A stretch of DNA of 64,000 nt from NCBI GenBank assembly GCA_039105265.1, contig JAPFFF010000011.1, positions 372,001-436,000 on the forward strand, read 5' to 3'. Position 1 is the stretch's first letter. Each line of letters opens with the position of its first letter. A program made the translations under genes and the position numbers. The notes under the pieces were generated by a model. It saw only the letters and a program-made list of their open reading frames with translations. It was not told the origin of the DNA and searched no databases. The stretch comes from Tritrichomonas musculus (taxonomy: Eukaryota; Parabasalia; Tritrichomonadida; Tritrichomonadidae). Positions 43,215 to 52,428 of the stretch are shown here, piece by piece.

Positions 43215-43455
43215 ATATTTGGTACTCTAAGAACTCAAAGGCAAAATGTTCTATTTGGTCGATAAATTCCAAATCACCATCTTTCATCATTACACCAAGA
43301 AATTCAGGTTCGAAATACTCAGCAGCTAACTCTTTTATCTTATTAATTAAAATATTACATACTCCCTCATTAGTCTCACATCTATAATCATAGAGGTAAG
43401 ACACTATTTTATAGAGGATATATATACGCTCTTTTATGGTCATGAAATAAGCCAT
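43192..43455 (-). CDS. Small acidic helical protein, unknown (element C)
   Basis: 87 residues (MAYFMTIKERIYILYKIVSY, VCNILINKIKELAAEYFEPE, EFIDQIEHFAFEFLEYQIS), mostly helical and acidic. The start has a clear context: TTTTTTTATTTCTGTATAAATGG. It overlaps the HNH gene tail-to-tail and is divergent from the protease gene. No family is recognised. Confidence 0.5.
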   Translation of the reverse strand: MAYFMTIKERIYILYKIVSYLYDYRCETNEGVCNILINKIKELAAEYFEPEFLGVMMKDGDLEFIDQIEHFAFEFLEYQISNLPSHL

Positions 43456-43521
43456 TTATACAGAAATAAAAAAAATGAAATAAACAACATCTTCTTCTTC
43501 TTTCTTTTATTTGATTTTTAA

Positions 43522-45093
43522 ATGACAAGTGATGTAGGTACACAAACTAAACCTAACAATAAAATACAACTATTACAAGGTACTATTAAATTTCGACCTA
43601 AACTAGTTGATAGAGATGTTGCAAGATTAACAAGAGGTTTGGGTCAAACTATATGGAAGTTCTCTAATAATCAAATAAATCTACAAAAATTATATGAGAC
43701 ATATTTAAATACTAGTATAGCTTTTAAAGACGTACTTGAATTTGCTAATAGACTCAAGAGAGAGAAACCAAGAGCAAAATTTACAGGTTGTGTGTTTGCT
43801 ATTAAGAAAAATCAAGATGATAAAGATGAACATGGGCATTACATAACAGTATTAAAGCCATATCAATATACTCTCCAAGAATCAGATCAAGGTATATTAA
43901 CAGAGATAAAATTACATTATGATATTATCAACATAAGGATATCTCGAATGAAGACTGAGGAGGAAAAACAAGCAGCTAGAGAACTGAGAGAGCAGATGAA
44001 AGAAAGAACATTGAAAAGTGATAAGAAAGAATATAAAACTAGAGGTATTCAAACAGATGATATACCAGAATTGGCTCCATTACCCAGACCTCCAACTTTA
44101 AATCGAAATGATTATCATCTTAACCTTAGGAAAATCGGTAGGAACCGACCCACAAATGTTGAGCCACCAACAAGGGATCAAAATCAAAACAGAATTCAAC
44201 TTTTACTTCAAAGTAGTACAAATTTAGACGAGGATGATAGACCTAAGAAAAAATCAAAACAACATAAGAAAAAATCAAAACGACCTCGTTCACCTTCACC
44301 TCCACCTCCTCCTCCTTCTCATTCACCTCCACCTCCACCACCTCCTCCTCCTTCATCACCCCCTCCACAGTTTCCATCATCACATACCTCTCGAGGTACT
44401 AGTCCTCCTCCAAGAGAACCCCGTATGACACCACAGAAGACAGGAGAGTTTACAGTAGACCAAAGACGTCATAAAATTCATGATTGGAGGAGTTTAGTCA
44501 ATGATGAAAATATAGAAGAAGATGTTATTGATGACTACTTGAAACTTCTATATAACAAAGGAAAGAGATTGAATAAACAACCTGGTCAAAATGAAGCAGA
44601 GTTTGATAAAAAGAAAATATTGGTTGTACCTACTGCATTTTATACCCTCCTTTCTATGGCATATGAGACTAATGATATGGAAAAAATACATGAACTGATG
44701 AAAAGTCCTATCTCAGGTAAACAGTCATTTACACATTTCGATAAAGTATTTGTCCCCATTTGCTCAGATGGAGAACATTGGGTTTTATGTATTGTTCGAT
44801 ATCCAAAGAAAATAATCGAATGCTATGACTCTGAGAATAAGTCAATGGCACCAGAGGTAAAGACACTTAATAAGTGGATCAATATTTCAGGAACAGGTAA
44901 GTTAAAAGCAAAATATTATGATGTACCTAGTCAAAGGAATAACAAGGATTGTGGAGTGTTTCTAATGGAATCTTGTCGTACCTTTTTGCATGAAGGAGAT
45001 GGTAAGTTTAAACAACGCAATATGCCAGATATTAGAAAGAGAATACTTCGAGAACTTCAAAACAATGAATTAGAAACAGGTGTTGTATATTAA
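43522..45093 (+). CDS. Maturation cysteine protease, Ulp1/adenain type, with long N-terminal extension (element C)
   Basis: 523 residues. The C-terminal protease domain has EHWVLCIVRY (His near 418), IIECYDSEN (Asp near 434), PSQRNNKDCGVFL (Gln near 470, Cys near 479), the order and spacing of C48/adenovirus proteases that cut capsid precursors. The N-terminal 180 residues form a separate helical domain. A Pro-rich linker with runs of Pro and Ser/His (about 255-300) joins them. Two LC8-type motifs are present: DVGTQTK at residues 4-10 and RGIQTDD near 174. It starts the rightward structural block. The stop runs TAATAAA. Confidence 0.85.
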   Translation: MTSDVGTQTKPNNKIQLLQGTIKFRPKLVDRDVARLTRGLGQTIWKFSNNQINLQKLYETYLNTSIAFKDVLEFANRLKREKPRAKFTGCVFAIKKNQDDKDEHGHYITVLKPYQYTLQESDQGILTEIKLHYDIINIRISRMKTEEEKQAARELREQMKERTLKSDKKEYKTRGIQTDDIPELAPLPRPPTLNRNDYHLNLRKIGRNRPTNVEPPTRDQNQNRIQLLLQSSTNLDEDDRPKKKSKQHKKKSKRPRSPSPPPPPPSHSPPPPPPPPPSSPPPQFPSSHTSRGTSPPPREPRMTPQKTGEFTVDQRRHKIHDWRSLVNDENIEEDVIDDYLKLLYNKGKRLNKQPGQNEAEFDKKKILVVPTAFYTLLSMAYETNDMEKIHELMKSPISGKQSFTHFDKVFVPICSDGEHWVLCIVRYPKKIIECYDSENKSMAPEVKTLNKWINISGTGKLKAKYYDVPSQRNNKDCGVFLMESCRTFLHEGDGKFKQRNMPDIRKRILRELQNNELETGVVY

Positions 45094-45117
45094 TAAAGAC
45101 TTTTTATTCAACTCGAA

Positions 45118-46122
45118 ATGGAATTACCACCAAGTGTTAACACTTTATATCCTAATCGAGATAATATAGTTAATGATGGTAATACACCTCTTCCAATCGA
45201 AACAGCCTACTTCCTTGAGGATGCTCAACATGATAAAGCTAAGTTTAATAGGTATTGGTTTAATTTCCCACCAGAATGGTCAACTGCAAACAAAGGGGAA
45301 TCTATTGTTGGTGTTCGTTCAGCGCATATCATTAAGAGAAGACGCAAATTAGAATTTAATGTGACTATATTTAAAGTTCAAAAATCCTACTTTGTTTTAC
45401 ATGGAGGAAATATAAACGACCCTATTTTAACTCAAGAACTACTTGATAAATTCTACCAGGACCAACTCAAAGTAGAATATGAAAAAGAGCCTACTTGGAA
45501 ATGGATAGCAAATTTTGATGTTATTGATTGGGTGTCAGAGGAAGGGGACTTAAGAGGGTTCTTTGATGCTGTTAACGCCGCGATGAAATCTTGGATAGCT
45601 ATGCATGGAGAATATGGACATGCATTTTCCCAAAATGATTCATTAATTGCATATCGAGATATACAAACAGATGGATATTATGATAAAGATGGTTTTCATG
45701 AAATTATATATACTAAAAATAATGATAATATAGAGGAAGATTCAAGCCAATTTATCAATTTTTTCCAAATTGGCGATTGGAATGAGGACTTTGCAGATGT
45801 GTTTAATATAGGCACAGGAGCTTATCAAAATAACCCTAAGAAGTATTCAACTTTAAGTAAGAGGTTGGTATTTGATAATGTATGGGACAGACATCCATGT
45901 AAAATATATTCATCTATTGGTGAACAAGCATTACATAACTATATTGGAGATAGTGATGTTGAATATAGTCCAATTAAGTACTTCAAGTTAAACTCAATGG
46001 ACCAAAGGTTTTGGATAGACTTCTATAGTGATGCACATTATAATTGTCCAACCAAACTACCTCCTAAAGATTCATTTGTAATCGAAATGCAATTCCTTCA
46101 ATACGATAAGATGTTTATTTAA
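45118..46122 (+). CDS. Putative penton-like minor capsid protein (element C)
   Basis: 334 residues between protease and integrase, a place where Polintons carry the single-jelly-roll penton protein. It is strand-rich: FNVTIFKVQKSYFVLHGGNI, YWFNFPPEWST, SIVGVRSAHIIKRRRKLEFN, and the ending FWIDFYSDAHYNC, PKDSFVIEMQFLQYDKMF. The last part resembles the end of the 130-residue protein beside the integrase of element B. The call is based on position and strand pattern, not on a motif. The start is 24 bases after the protease stop. Confidence 0.5.
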   Translation: MELPPSVNTLYPNRDNIVNDGNTPLPIETAYFLEDAQHDKAKFNRYWFNFPPEWSTANKGESIVGVRSAHIIKRRRKLEFNVTIFKVQKSYFVLHGGNINDPILTQELLDKFYQDQLKVEYEKEPTWKWIANFDVIDWVSEEGDLRGFFDAVNAAMKSWIAMHGEYGHAFSQNDSLIAYRDIQTDGYYDKDGFHEIIYTKNNDNIEEDSSQFINFFQIGDWNEDFADVFNIGTGAYQNNPKKYSTLSKRLVFDNVWDRHPCKIYSSIGEQALHNYIGDSDVEYSPIKYFKLNSMDQRFWIDFYSDAHYNCPTKLPPKDSFVIEMQFLQYDKMFI

Positions 46123-46128
46123 AAATAA

Positions 46129-47247
46129 ATGAGTAAAGAAGAACCAAGCCCATATGAAAAATTATACAACAAAGCTAAATGGAAGACCTTGGACAAATAC
46201 CTTAGCATGGCAAAACAAGAGAATCTAAATGAAGAAGAAGCAAAGAAATACTTTGATGAAAGAGTAGTACATGATAAGAGAGTACCTAAAGCACAATTTA
46301 TACCTATTGTATCCAAACATCCTCATGGTTATCAAATGGATACCTTCATTAATAATAAAGAGGCAGGTGGGTTGAATTATCTAATGTTCATCAATATCAA
46401 CACCAGAAAAGCATATGCATATCCTATGAATGGTAAAGGAGCAAGAGAAGTATTAACAGCACTTCATAAATTTGTTAATGATGTACCTCATGTATATTCG
46501 ATAACAAGTGATGAGGATGCAGCATATTTATCATCAACAGTCTTAGACTTCATGAGAGAGAAGAACATAAAATATCGAACAACAACTGAGAATAACCATA
46601 ATGTACTTGGCATTATTAATAGGTTTATGAGAACCATAAGAGATGCTATTGGTGAAAATAGGTTTATTCAACCAAAGGAGATGCATGATTTGGTCAACAT
46701 ATATAACAACTCTCCTCATAGGTCTCTAGATAATAAAGCACCTAATGATATTACTCCAGAGGATGAAATAAAGTACATACAAAAGAATGCACGCATTAAT
46801 CCATACCATTTTAATCCAGGTGAGAAGGTCAGGTTAGTACTCGAAAAAGAACCATTTGGTAAAAGAAGAAGTAATTTGTCTAATGAGTCTTATATAGTTG
46901 ACTCGCAAAAAGGTAACCAGTTTGTGGTCAAGTCCAAAGATGGTTCAACTAGTTCATTCCCTGGATATAGGTTGTTAAGGACAAGAGACAAAAGGATTAA
47001 AGTAGCTGAAAGACTAAATGAAGGTAAAGAAGGTATTATTGAAAAAATATATAACTTTGATGAAGATACTGGTAAGTATGATTTAAAATGGGAAGGAGTC
47101 GAAGGTGATGATGCCTTTGCTAGACAAACTATTAGAGATGTAAGGAGAGGTAATCCATTAGTACTTGGTACAGCAGAAAGACAATATTGGTTGGAACAAA
47201 AGAAGAAAGGAGAACCAATACCAGATAAAATTATGAAATACATTTAA
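46129..47247 (+). CDS. Retroviral-type DDE integrase (element C)
   Basis: 372 residues, beginning six bases after the preceding stop. The rve core contains GYQMDTFIN (first Asp near 70), LNYLMFININTRKAYAYPM, ITSDEDAAYL (second acidic site near 128), NNHNVLGIINRFMRTIRD (about 155-172) and IYNNSPHRSLDNKAPNDI (about 190-207). The C-terminal part has a small SH3-like segment (FNPGEKVRLVLEKEPFGKRR) and a chromodomain-like stretch, IIEKIYNFDEDTGKYDLKWE, which in Polinton integrases may guide insertion to chromatin. It inserts the element. The stop overlaps TAAA. Confidence 0.9.
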   Translation: MSKEEPSPYEKLYNKAKWKTLDKYLSMAKQENLNEEEAKKYFDERVVHDKRVPKAQFIPIVSKHPHGYQMDTFINNKEAGGLNYLMFININTRKAYAYPMNGKGAREVLTALHKFVNDVPHVYSITSDEDAAYLSSTVLDFMREKNIKYRTTTENNHNVLGIINRFMRTIRDAIGENRFIQPKEMHDLVNIYNNSPHRSLDNKAPNDITPEDEIKYIQKNARINPYHFNPGEKVRLVLEKEPFGKRRSNLSNESYIVDSQKGNQFVVKSKDGSTSSFPGYRLLRTRDKRIKVAERLNEGKEGIIEKIYNFDEDTGKYDLKWEGVEGDDAFARQTIRDVRRGNPLVLGTAERQYWLEQKKKGEPIPDKIMKYI

Positions 47248-47257
47248 AAATTTGTAA

Positions 47258-48124
47258 ATGAATGAACCCCCAAGTGCAGAACTCATAAATAAAGTAGAAA
47301 CATTGATTAAAGAGACCTTACGGAAGAACATGAAAGAGATAGATGGTGCTTTGATTAAACCATTATCACCTGATTATCCTTTTAGCACAAATGGTATATA
47401 CTTTTTAATTGGTAAACCAGGTGCTGGTAAAAGTTTTTGGATATGGAGACATATTATGATAACAGAGAGGTTGTTTAAACATCCATACTACCAAAAGATA
47501 ATATTTTGCTCAAGCTCTGGTAAAATGGATAAAACAGCTGAAACACTTAATAAACAGATACAATCAAGAATCGATTATGTAAAGGAAAGAGAATTAATGA
47601 GTTATCTTAAAAGACATCTTCGAAGAAAGATAAAGTATTATGCTATTGTCAAATATGTATTATCTCGAATGAAAGAGACCAATGACGAAATGAGGAGGCT
47701 CATTGAGAAGCATCATTTAAATGAGCTCAATGATAAAATAATATATATAGCCAATAAGTTAGTCAAGTATGAAACATCATCATATCCATATAACACATTA
47801 TTGATACTAGATGATTGTGCAGGTAGTGATTTATTAAAGAATGGTAATAGTGAATTTATCAAGTTGTTAACCAAGACAAGACACTATAATTTAACATGTA
47901 TCATGGCTATCCAAACTATTCGATTTGTTCATATGAATGCTAAAAGGTTAGCAACAGATATAATATGTTATACAGGATATAGTGAGGAAGATTTTACGAG
48001 CTTGTTGCAACAAACAAATAACTCATTAAATACTAAACAGACAGTAGCTGAATACTTACAACATAAAGAACCACATGAAAAATTCGTAATGAATATTTCT
48101 GCTAATAAGTACTATTTCGAATAA
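47258..48124 (+). CDS. A32/FtsK-HerA-type genome packaging ATPase (element C)
   Basis: 288 residues. Walker A IGKPGAGKSFW is at about residues 51-59 and Walker B TLLILDDCAGSDLL at about 178; the sensor-like LTKTRHYNLTCIMAIQTIRF follows, with the C-terminal YTGYSEEDFTSLLQQ region. It is homologous in plan to the ATPase of element B. It packages DNA into capsids. It lies ten bases after the integrase stop in the same direction. Confidence 0.9.
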   Translation: MNEPPSAELINKVETLIKETLRKNMKEIDGALIKPLSPDYPFSTNGIYFLIGKPGAGKSFWIWRHIMITERLFKHPYYQKIIFCSSSGKMDKTAETLNKQIQSRIDYVKERELMSYLKRHLRRKIKYYAIVKYVLSRMKETNDEMRRLIEKHHLNELNDKIIYIANKLVKYETSSYPYNTLLILDDCAGSDLLKNGNSEFIKLLTKTRHYNLTCIMAIQTIRFVHMNAKRLATDIICYTGYSEEDFTSLLQQTNNSLNTKQTVAEYLQHKEPHEKFVMNISANKYYFE

Positions 48125-48141
48125 TTTTTTATTTTTTAAAA

Positions 48142-48597
48142 ATGGGAATTGAACGTCATTCAGTAGAAGATTATTGGAAGCCAAATTATTCCAAAAAGCA
48201 ACAATTTTCTCCATGGCAAGAGATAATAAAAGGAGGAGTAGGACTAGGTGGTAAGTTATTAATGGGAGCAGCAGATAGTTTTTCGGGAGGTCTTGCAAGT
48301 AAACTATTAGATGCTTCAGCAGGTGGATTAACCAAGCATGCTGGTGTTATTGGTTCAGTTGCGAGAGGTCTTGGTGAAAGCTTCTTGAGCGATAGTACAA
48401 GAAATAAAATAGCAAATATAGCTGACACAGCATTAAAATATGTCCCAGAAGGAAAAGTGAAAACTGCCTTATCATCAATTAATAAATCTGCAAAAGGTGA
48501 TTCAGTTGGAGCACCTCTTGAAAAGCCAGCATTTTCGTCTAGATCATTACAAGAGAGTGAATTTACTACCAACAATCGGGCGAGAACCTACATCTAA
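48142..48597 (+). CDS. Gly/Ala-rich amphipathic minor capsid-type protein (element C)
   Basis: 151 residues. After a polar N-terminus (MGIERHSVEDYWKPNYSKKQ) come Gly/Ala-rich amphipathic helices: IIKGGVGLGGKLLMGAADSF, SGGLASKLLDASAGGLTKHA, VIGSVARGLGESFL. The segment is typical of pVI/pX-like membrane-lytic or DNA-binding minor proteins placed between ATPase and capsid genes. The 84-residue counterpart in B has the same MGI start and helix style. Confidence 0.6.
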   Translation: MGIERHSVEDYWKPNYSKKQQFSPWQEIIKGGVGLGGKLLMGAADSFSGGLASKLLDASAGGLTKHAGVIGSVARGLGESFLSDSTRNKIANIADTALKYVPEGKVKTALSSINKSAKGDSVGAPLEKPAFSSRSLQESEFTTNNRARTYI

Positions 48598-48644
48598 TGA
48601 AAACTCAAAAAAACTAAATTTTTGGACTTTTTTGTTTATTTTAA

Positions 48645-49196
48645 ATGTCAAAACATCTAACAGGTTCTAAGAGACTTGCAGTTATTCATAAATGGTTGAA
48701 TGGAAGGGATGACCCAGATTGGGAAGTTTTACCTACAAAAACCAAAGACAAGTATATTGTAAAACAGCGAAAAACTCCAATAACTCGAGAATATCAAGAA
48801 AACTCAGAAAGTGAAAATAACGAAGATACTCAAGAAAACTCAGACAGTGAAGAACATGAGGAACTTGAAGAAAAGCCAAGAAAGCCAATAAGTTCGAAAG
48901 CTGCACGAAAACCTCCAAAACCTCGAAAAACTCAACAAAGCCAAGTTTATGACCCTACTGTGAATGAGGAAATACTAAAACAGCTAAAATCACTAGGTGA
49001 AGAAATGAAGATAAGTCGAGAGAAGAAAGAACAGAGACGTATGATAAAGGAGGTTGTTGATAAAAGGATGAGTAAACCAAGACAACAGTATGTTCCTGAA
49101 GAACCGCCACAACAATATGAAGAAGAACAACAACCTCAATATATACCTATGAGACCTATTGGTAGGAGAAATCGCATCTTTGAAGATATGATGTAA
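48645..49196 (+). CDS. Charged coiled-coil protein, unknown (element C)
   Basis: 183 residues just before the capsid gene. An N-terminal basic part (KRLAVIHKWLNGRDDPDWEV) precedes Glu/Asn/Ser repeats (QENSESENNEDTQENSDSEE), a basic AT-hook-like Lys/Pro region (SSKAARKPPKPRKTQQ), a coiled coil (LKQLKSLGEEMKISREKKEQ) and a Gln/Pro tail ending RRNRIFEDMM. It could be a scaffold or core protein by position. The start context is CTTTTTTG then TATTTTAAATG. Confidence 0.5.
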   Translation: MSKHLTGSKRLAVIHKWLNGRDDPDWEVLPTKTKDKYIVKQRKTPITREYQENSESENNEDTQENSDSEEHEELEEKPRKPISSKAARKPPKPRKTQQSQVYDPTVNEEILKQLKSLGEEMKISREKKEQRRMIKEVVDKRMSKPRQQYVPEEPPQQYEEEQQPQYIPMRPIGRRNRIFEDMM

Positions 49197-49213
49197 ATTT
49201 TTTTCTATCTAAA

Positions 49214-50896
49214 ATGCTTAACAAGGAATCCTATATGAAAACCTCAGCTGAGGTTTGTACCCAAATTGCATCCTATTTTGATGTTGTCGATAATTGCATA
49301 GCACTTAGTGATACAAATAAGGCATACTCATTAAATCCACAAACTTCATATTCACCATCACCACCAATTAAGAGTGGTTCATATACAACATGTATTATAT
49401 CTCCTAATACTCATAATACTGCTGATATATATAATGGATTTATTCGAGCAGATATGAAAGTGATGATAAAAATAGACAAGCCAATTCTAAGTGATTTAGA
49501 AAATGTCAGTGGTTATAATTTTGGTAAGGTATGGTTTGGTTTTAAGGATGCTCGAGATGCTGTTGAGAAGTATGAAATTGTAGCTAATGGTATGACGCTT
49601 TATACCCAGAACTTTGGATGTGAAGAATCCTTTTTAACTGCATGTTGTGCAAATGAAGTTACTAAAAGAGCTGATATATATAGTAAAGCAAGACATAAGG
49701 ATATTTGGAATGATACTCATGGAAGGAGATGTGGTTTTGTTGCAAATCTTAACAAAGATGTGACTTCTGTCACTGAAACAATTAGATTAAAGATTGATTT
49801 ACGACGATTCCTACCTTTATCTAATATCAAGTACTTGCCAGCATTTGCAGGTAAAATCGAATTACGTCTTTACTTTTCAACAGCTGGTATGGTATATTGT
49901 CCAGTTGGTTTTGAAAAGAGCTTGGTTGCTAATCCACATATAATGAAAGACTTCAATGTTGATGAAATTACCAATGAATTTCGACCTATTGGAGAACCAA
50001 TATGGATGTGGACAAGTACCGAAAAAATAGCAATGGATAAGATTAATGACCCCAACAATCTTCCACCTGTTGGTGAAAATCATGGAGGAGCCTATGAAGT
50101 CGCAGGAGCTAACAATACTAAGGCAAGAGTTGACCGAACTATTTACAGTGATTGGAGAACTTGGAGTGTTGTTGATTATTCCATTGAAGAATGTGCGAGT
50201 ATCATACCTTGTTTTGGTATTCATGAATCTGTATATACAGCACTTGTTCAAAGATATGCTAACCCACAACATCCACTTACATTCCCAACACAGATTATGT
50301 CATTTTACACTTGTACAAGACCTCTTAATAATGAACAAGATAAAGCAACTATTACTATTACACCTAATTTTGTAGATAGTATGTTTTGCTTATTCCCACT
50401 TAAGCATACACATAAGACATACTTCAAGAATCCTATGTTTGAAGCATTTCATATGAATTGTGGTAATTACAATAATATTCCTGCTAAAGCATTTGGTACG
50501 AATGGTAAGTATCCAGAGTTCCTCGAATATTGCCAGAATGCAATGAACATGAATGGAGAGCAAAATGGATTTAATAAAGAGGTTATTGCAAGTTTAGCGA
50601 ATGAGTATCAATATAATGAAAACACAACAGGCTATTATCCAAATGATAGGTCCTCATTCTTCATAGGTCTTCCTACTGAAACAGATGGAACATATCAACA
50701 AGGTCTTTCAAGTCTTGCACCTATTAACTTCGAATTGATATGTAGTCAAAAGGCAGATAATCCATTTAGACAGGAAGTAGATACACCTCCATTATTATGC
50801 TTATTAACAGATATATCAATTAGTATCTTAATTAGACCTAATGGTATGCCACCATCAGTACGTATTGGTCCTTATGATTTAACAACCCCTGAGTAA
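49214..50896 (+). CDS. Major capsid protein, double jelly roll type (element C)
   Basis: 560 residues. The first jelly roll includes NGFIRADMKVMIKI, FGKVWFGFKDARDAVEKYEIVANGM and the closing LPAFAGKIELRLYFSTAGMVYCP. The second includes LTFPTQIMSFYTCTRP, KATITITPNFVDSMFCLFP, FEAFHMNCGNYNN and a final ICSQK, LLCLLTDISISILIRP. The size and the paired strand pattern match Polinton capsid proteins. The element B protein is longer because of extra loops including a Pro/Thr tower. It assembles the icosahedral shell. The stop overlaps TAAA, and the start follows ATTTTTTTCTATCTAAAATG. Confidence 0.85.
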   Translation: MLNKESYMKTSAEVCTQIASYFDVVDNCIALSDTNKAYSLNPQTSYSPSPPIKSGSYTTCIISPNTHNTADIYNGFIRADMKVMIKIDKPILSDLENVSGYNFGKVWFGFKDARDAVEKYEIVANGMTLYTQNFGCEESFLTACCANEVTKRADIYSKARHKDIWNDTHGRRCGFVANLNKDVTSVTETIRLKIDLRRFLPLSNIKYLPAFAGKIELRLYFSTAGMVYCPVGFEKSLVANPHIMKDFNVDEITNEFRPIGEPIWMWTSTEKIAMDKINDPNNLPPVGENHGGAYEVAGANNTKARVDRTIYSDWRTWSVVDYSIEECASIIPCFGIHESVYTALVQRYANPQHPLTFPTQIMSFYTCTRPLNNEQDKATITITPNFVDSMFCLFPLKHTHKTYFKNPMFEAFHMNCGNYNNIPAKAFGTNGKYPEFLEYCQNAMNMNGEQNGFNKEVIASLANEYQYNENTTGYYPNDRSSFFIGLPTETDGTYQQGLSSLAPINFELICSQKADNPFRQEVDTPPLLCLLTDISISILIRPNGMPPSVRIGPYDLTTPE

Positions 50897-50923
50897 AAAG
50901 ATGTATATTTTATTTTATAGAAA

Positions 50924-51358
50924 ATGTCGAATGATTATAGAAGCCCACATGCTGAGATTGTTGGAAGAGAAGGTATGATGTATAATGAAGCTACCATGAA
51001 AAATAAAGACATAGAGTTTCAACATTTTGGTGTGTTCAGTAATACTAATACTTATTCTGTAACCTTCAACCCATATATTAATCGACCACCTACCCAGATT
51101 ATTGAACATGAGGACCCTGTTAGATTTCCAGATACTCGAGAACATATAACCAAACCTGTTCGTGAACCTCCTGTTAGTATTACAGATGGTGGTTTTTATC
51201 GACATATAGGTGAAAAAGATAAACCAGTACCTCTCTTACCAAAATATCTTAAGAAGCCTGAGAAACCACCAATGCAAGGTAGAGCAAGAGAATATAATAA
51301 ACAAGATATTCGATATGGACCTACCCAACATATCTTTACCCAAAATAACATATATTAA
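50924..51358 (+). CDS. Unknown Pro-rich small protein (element C)
   Basis: 144 residues following the capsid gene. The N-terminal third could fold (MYNEATMKNKDIEFQHFGVF, NTYSVTFNPYINRPPTQ); the rest is Pro/Lys/Arg-rich (EHITKPVREPPVSITDGGFY, PLLPKYLKKPEKPPMQGRAR) and ends FTQNNIY. It could be a capsid-associated extended protein. No family is recognised. Confidence 0.45.
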   Translation: MSNDYRSPHAEIVGREGMMYNEATMKNKDIEFQHFGVFSNTNTYSVTFNPYINRPPTQIIEHEDPVRFPDTREHITKPVREPPVSITDGGFYRHIGEKDKPVPLLPKYLKKPEKPPMQGRAREYNKQDIRYGPTQHIFTQNNIY

Positions 51359-51382
51359 TTTTTTATTGAATTTTTTATCCAG

Positions 51383-51829
51383 ATGAAAATGACAACAAGA
51401 AACGTCTATGACTATGTCAATGAACTTCGCGCAAAATGTGCTCCAAATACTAAACAATGTAATTTCTCGATACTTTGTGACAAGTACCCAATGAAAGCAG
51501 GAGAATTTAGCTATTTAGGTAAAGTACTCTATGTATCAATCAAGATAAAAGACAAGTGCCACAGATTTTATCCAGATAAGCTCAAAGAACTTGATCTTGA
51601 CTCAATATTTATTAAGCCTAACTCAAGGAGAAAAATAACTGAAGATTTCGAAGAGTTCTACATAAATGGAAACACTACCACTCAAGAGTATCAAGGAATC
51701 AAATACTACAACTACTCCATTGCAGCTGCTCCTACAAGTCATAAACCAAAAATCGATGCTCTCAAGCAGAAATACCAAATTGAGTCATTTGACATGTTTA
51801 TTGGAGAACAGCTAGACTTAGTACTTTAA
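51383..51829 (+). CDS. Conserved small Polinton protein, RFYPDK family (element C)
   Basis: 148 residues. It is homologous to the protein of element B at 28511-28969 by the ordered motifs CNFSILCDKYP, GKVLYVSIKIKD, HRFYPDKLKELD, NSRRKI, EFYINGNTTTQEY and YYNYSI. The start context TTTTTTATCCAG directly precedes the ATG and is shared with the small gene at 13858-14160 of element A. Function unknown; conservation in two lineages next to capsid or ATPase genes suggests a structural role. Confidence 0.6.
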   Translation: MKMTTRNVYDYVNELRAKCAPNTKQCNFSILCDKYPMKAGEFSYLGKVLYVSIKIKDKCHRFYPDKLKELDLDSIFIKPNSRRKITEDFEEFYINGNTTTQEYQGIKYYNYSIAAAPTSHKPKIDALKQKYQIESFDMFIGEQLDLVL

Positions 51830-51850
51830 GCCTATTTTTTCCCAACCTAA

Positions 51851-52375
51851 ATGATTAAGAAGAGGGGTACAACCAATGGAGTTCAAGCAAATGTATCTTT
51901 AGAACCATCAGCAGCTGCATCATCTACATCAAACATCAACAACAACATTATTATTAATAAGAGAGATGATGGCAAGGAAGACATTGTTATTACAAGAGAC
52001 ATTGGAGTGCAAACTGAACCTGTTGAAGTTGAACCAGATGTACGTAATGTTATACTTGAAGCATATGCACAAATACTACTTAATCAAGACAAAGCACTAC
52101 TAGCTAACATTATATCAAAGAAATGCATCATAGTACCTATTGAATCTCTTAGCAACATCATCAAAGCAATACTACATGTTAGTGAGGTTGAAGTACAACT
52201 TAATGACGATGTTGGATGTTGTGCAGCTAAGAGCAATCCAATAAGAAAAATAGATGCTATTAAGATTATTAAAGATAATGGAGAGGTAGTCATTGACTTG
52301 AAACAAGTATATAATAAAGAATATAATGAGCTTGTTAATAATTATCATGTATGCTTAAAATATTGCATAGTATAA
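51851..52375 (+). CDS. Conserved Polinton protein with GCC...LKYC domain and LC8-type motif (element C)
   Basis: 174 residues. The disordered N-terminus carries RDIGVQTEPVEVEP at about residues 49-62, an LC8-type GVQTE motif. The C-terminal domain (LLANIISKKCIIVPIESLSN, VEVQLNDDVGCCAAKS, IRKIDAIKIIKDNGEVVIDL, CLKYCIV) is homologous to the protein of element B at 26808-27377. Order in C is capsid, 50924, 51383, then this gene. A virion or tegument-like role is inferred. Confidence 0.6.
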   Translation: MIKKRGTTNGVQANVSLEPSAAASSTSNINNNIIINKRDDGKEDIVITRDIGVQTEPVEVEPDVRNVILEAYAQILLNQDKALLANIISKKCIIVPIESLSNIIKAILHVSEVEVQLNDDVGCCAAKSNPIRKIDAIKIIKDNGEVVIDLKQVYNKEYNELVNNYHVCLKYCIV

Positions 52376-52428
52376 AAAAAGACATATATAAAAAAAACTT
52401 AAAATTAGAAGTAATTATTTTTTTACTC

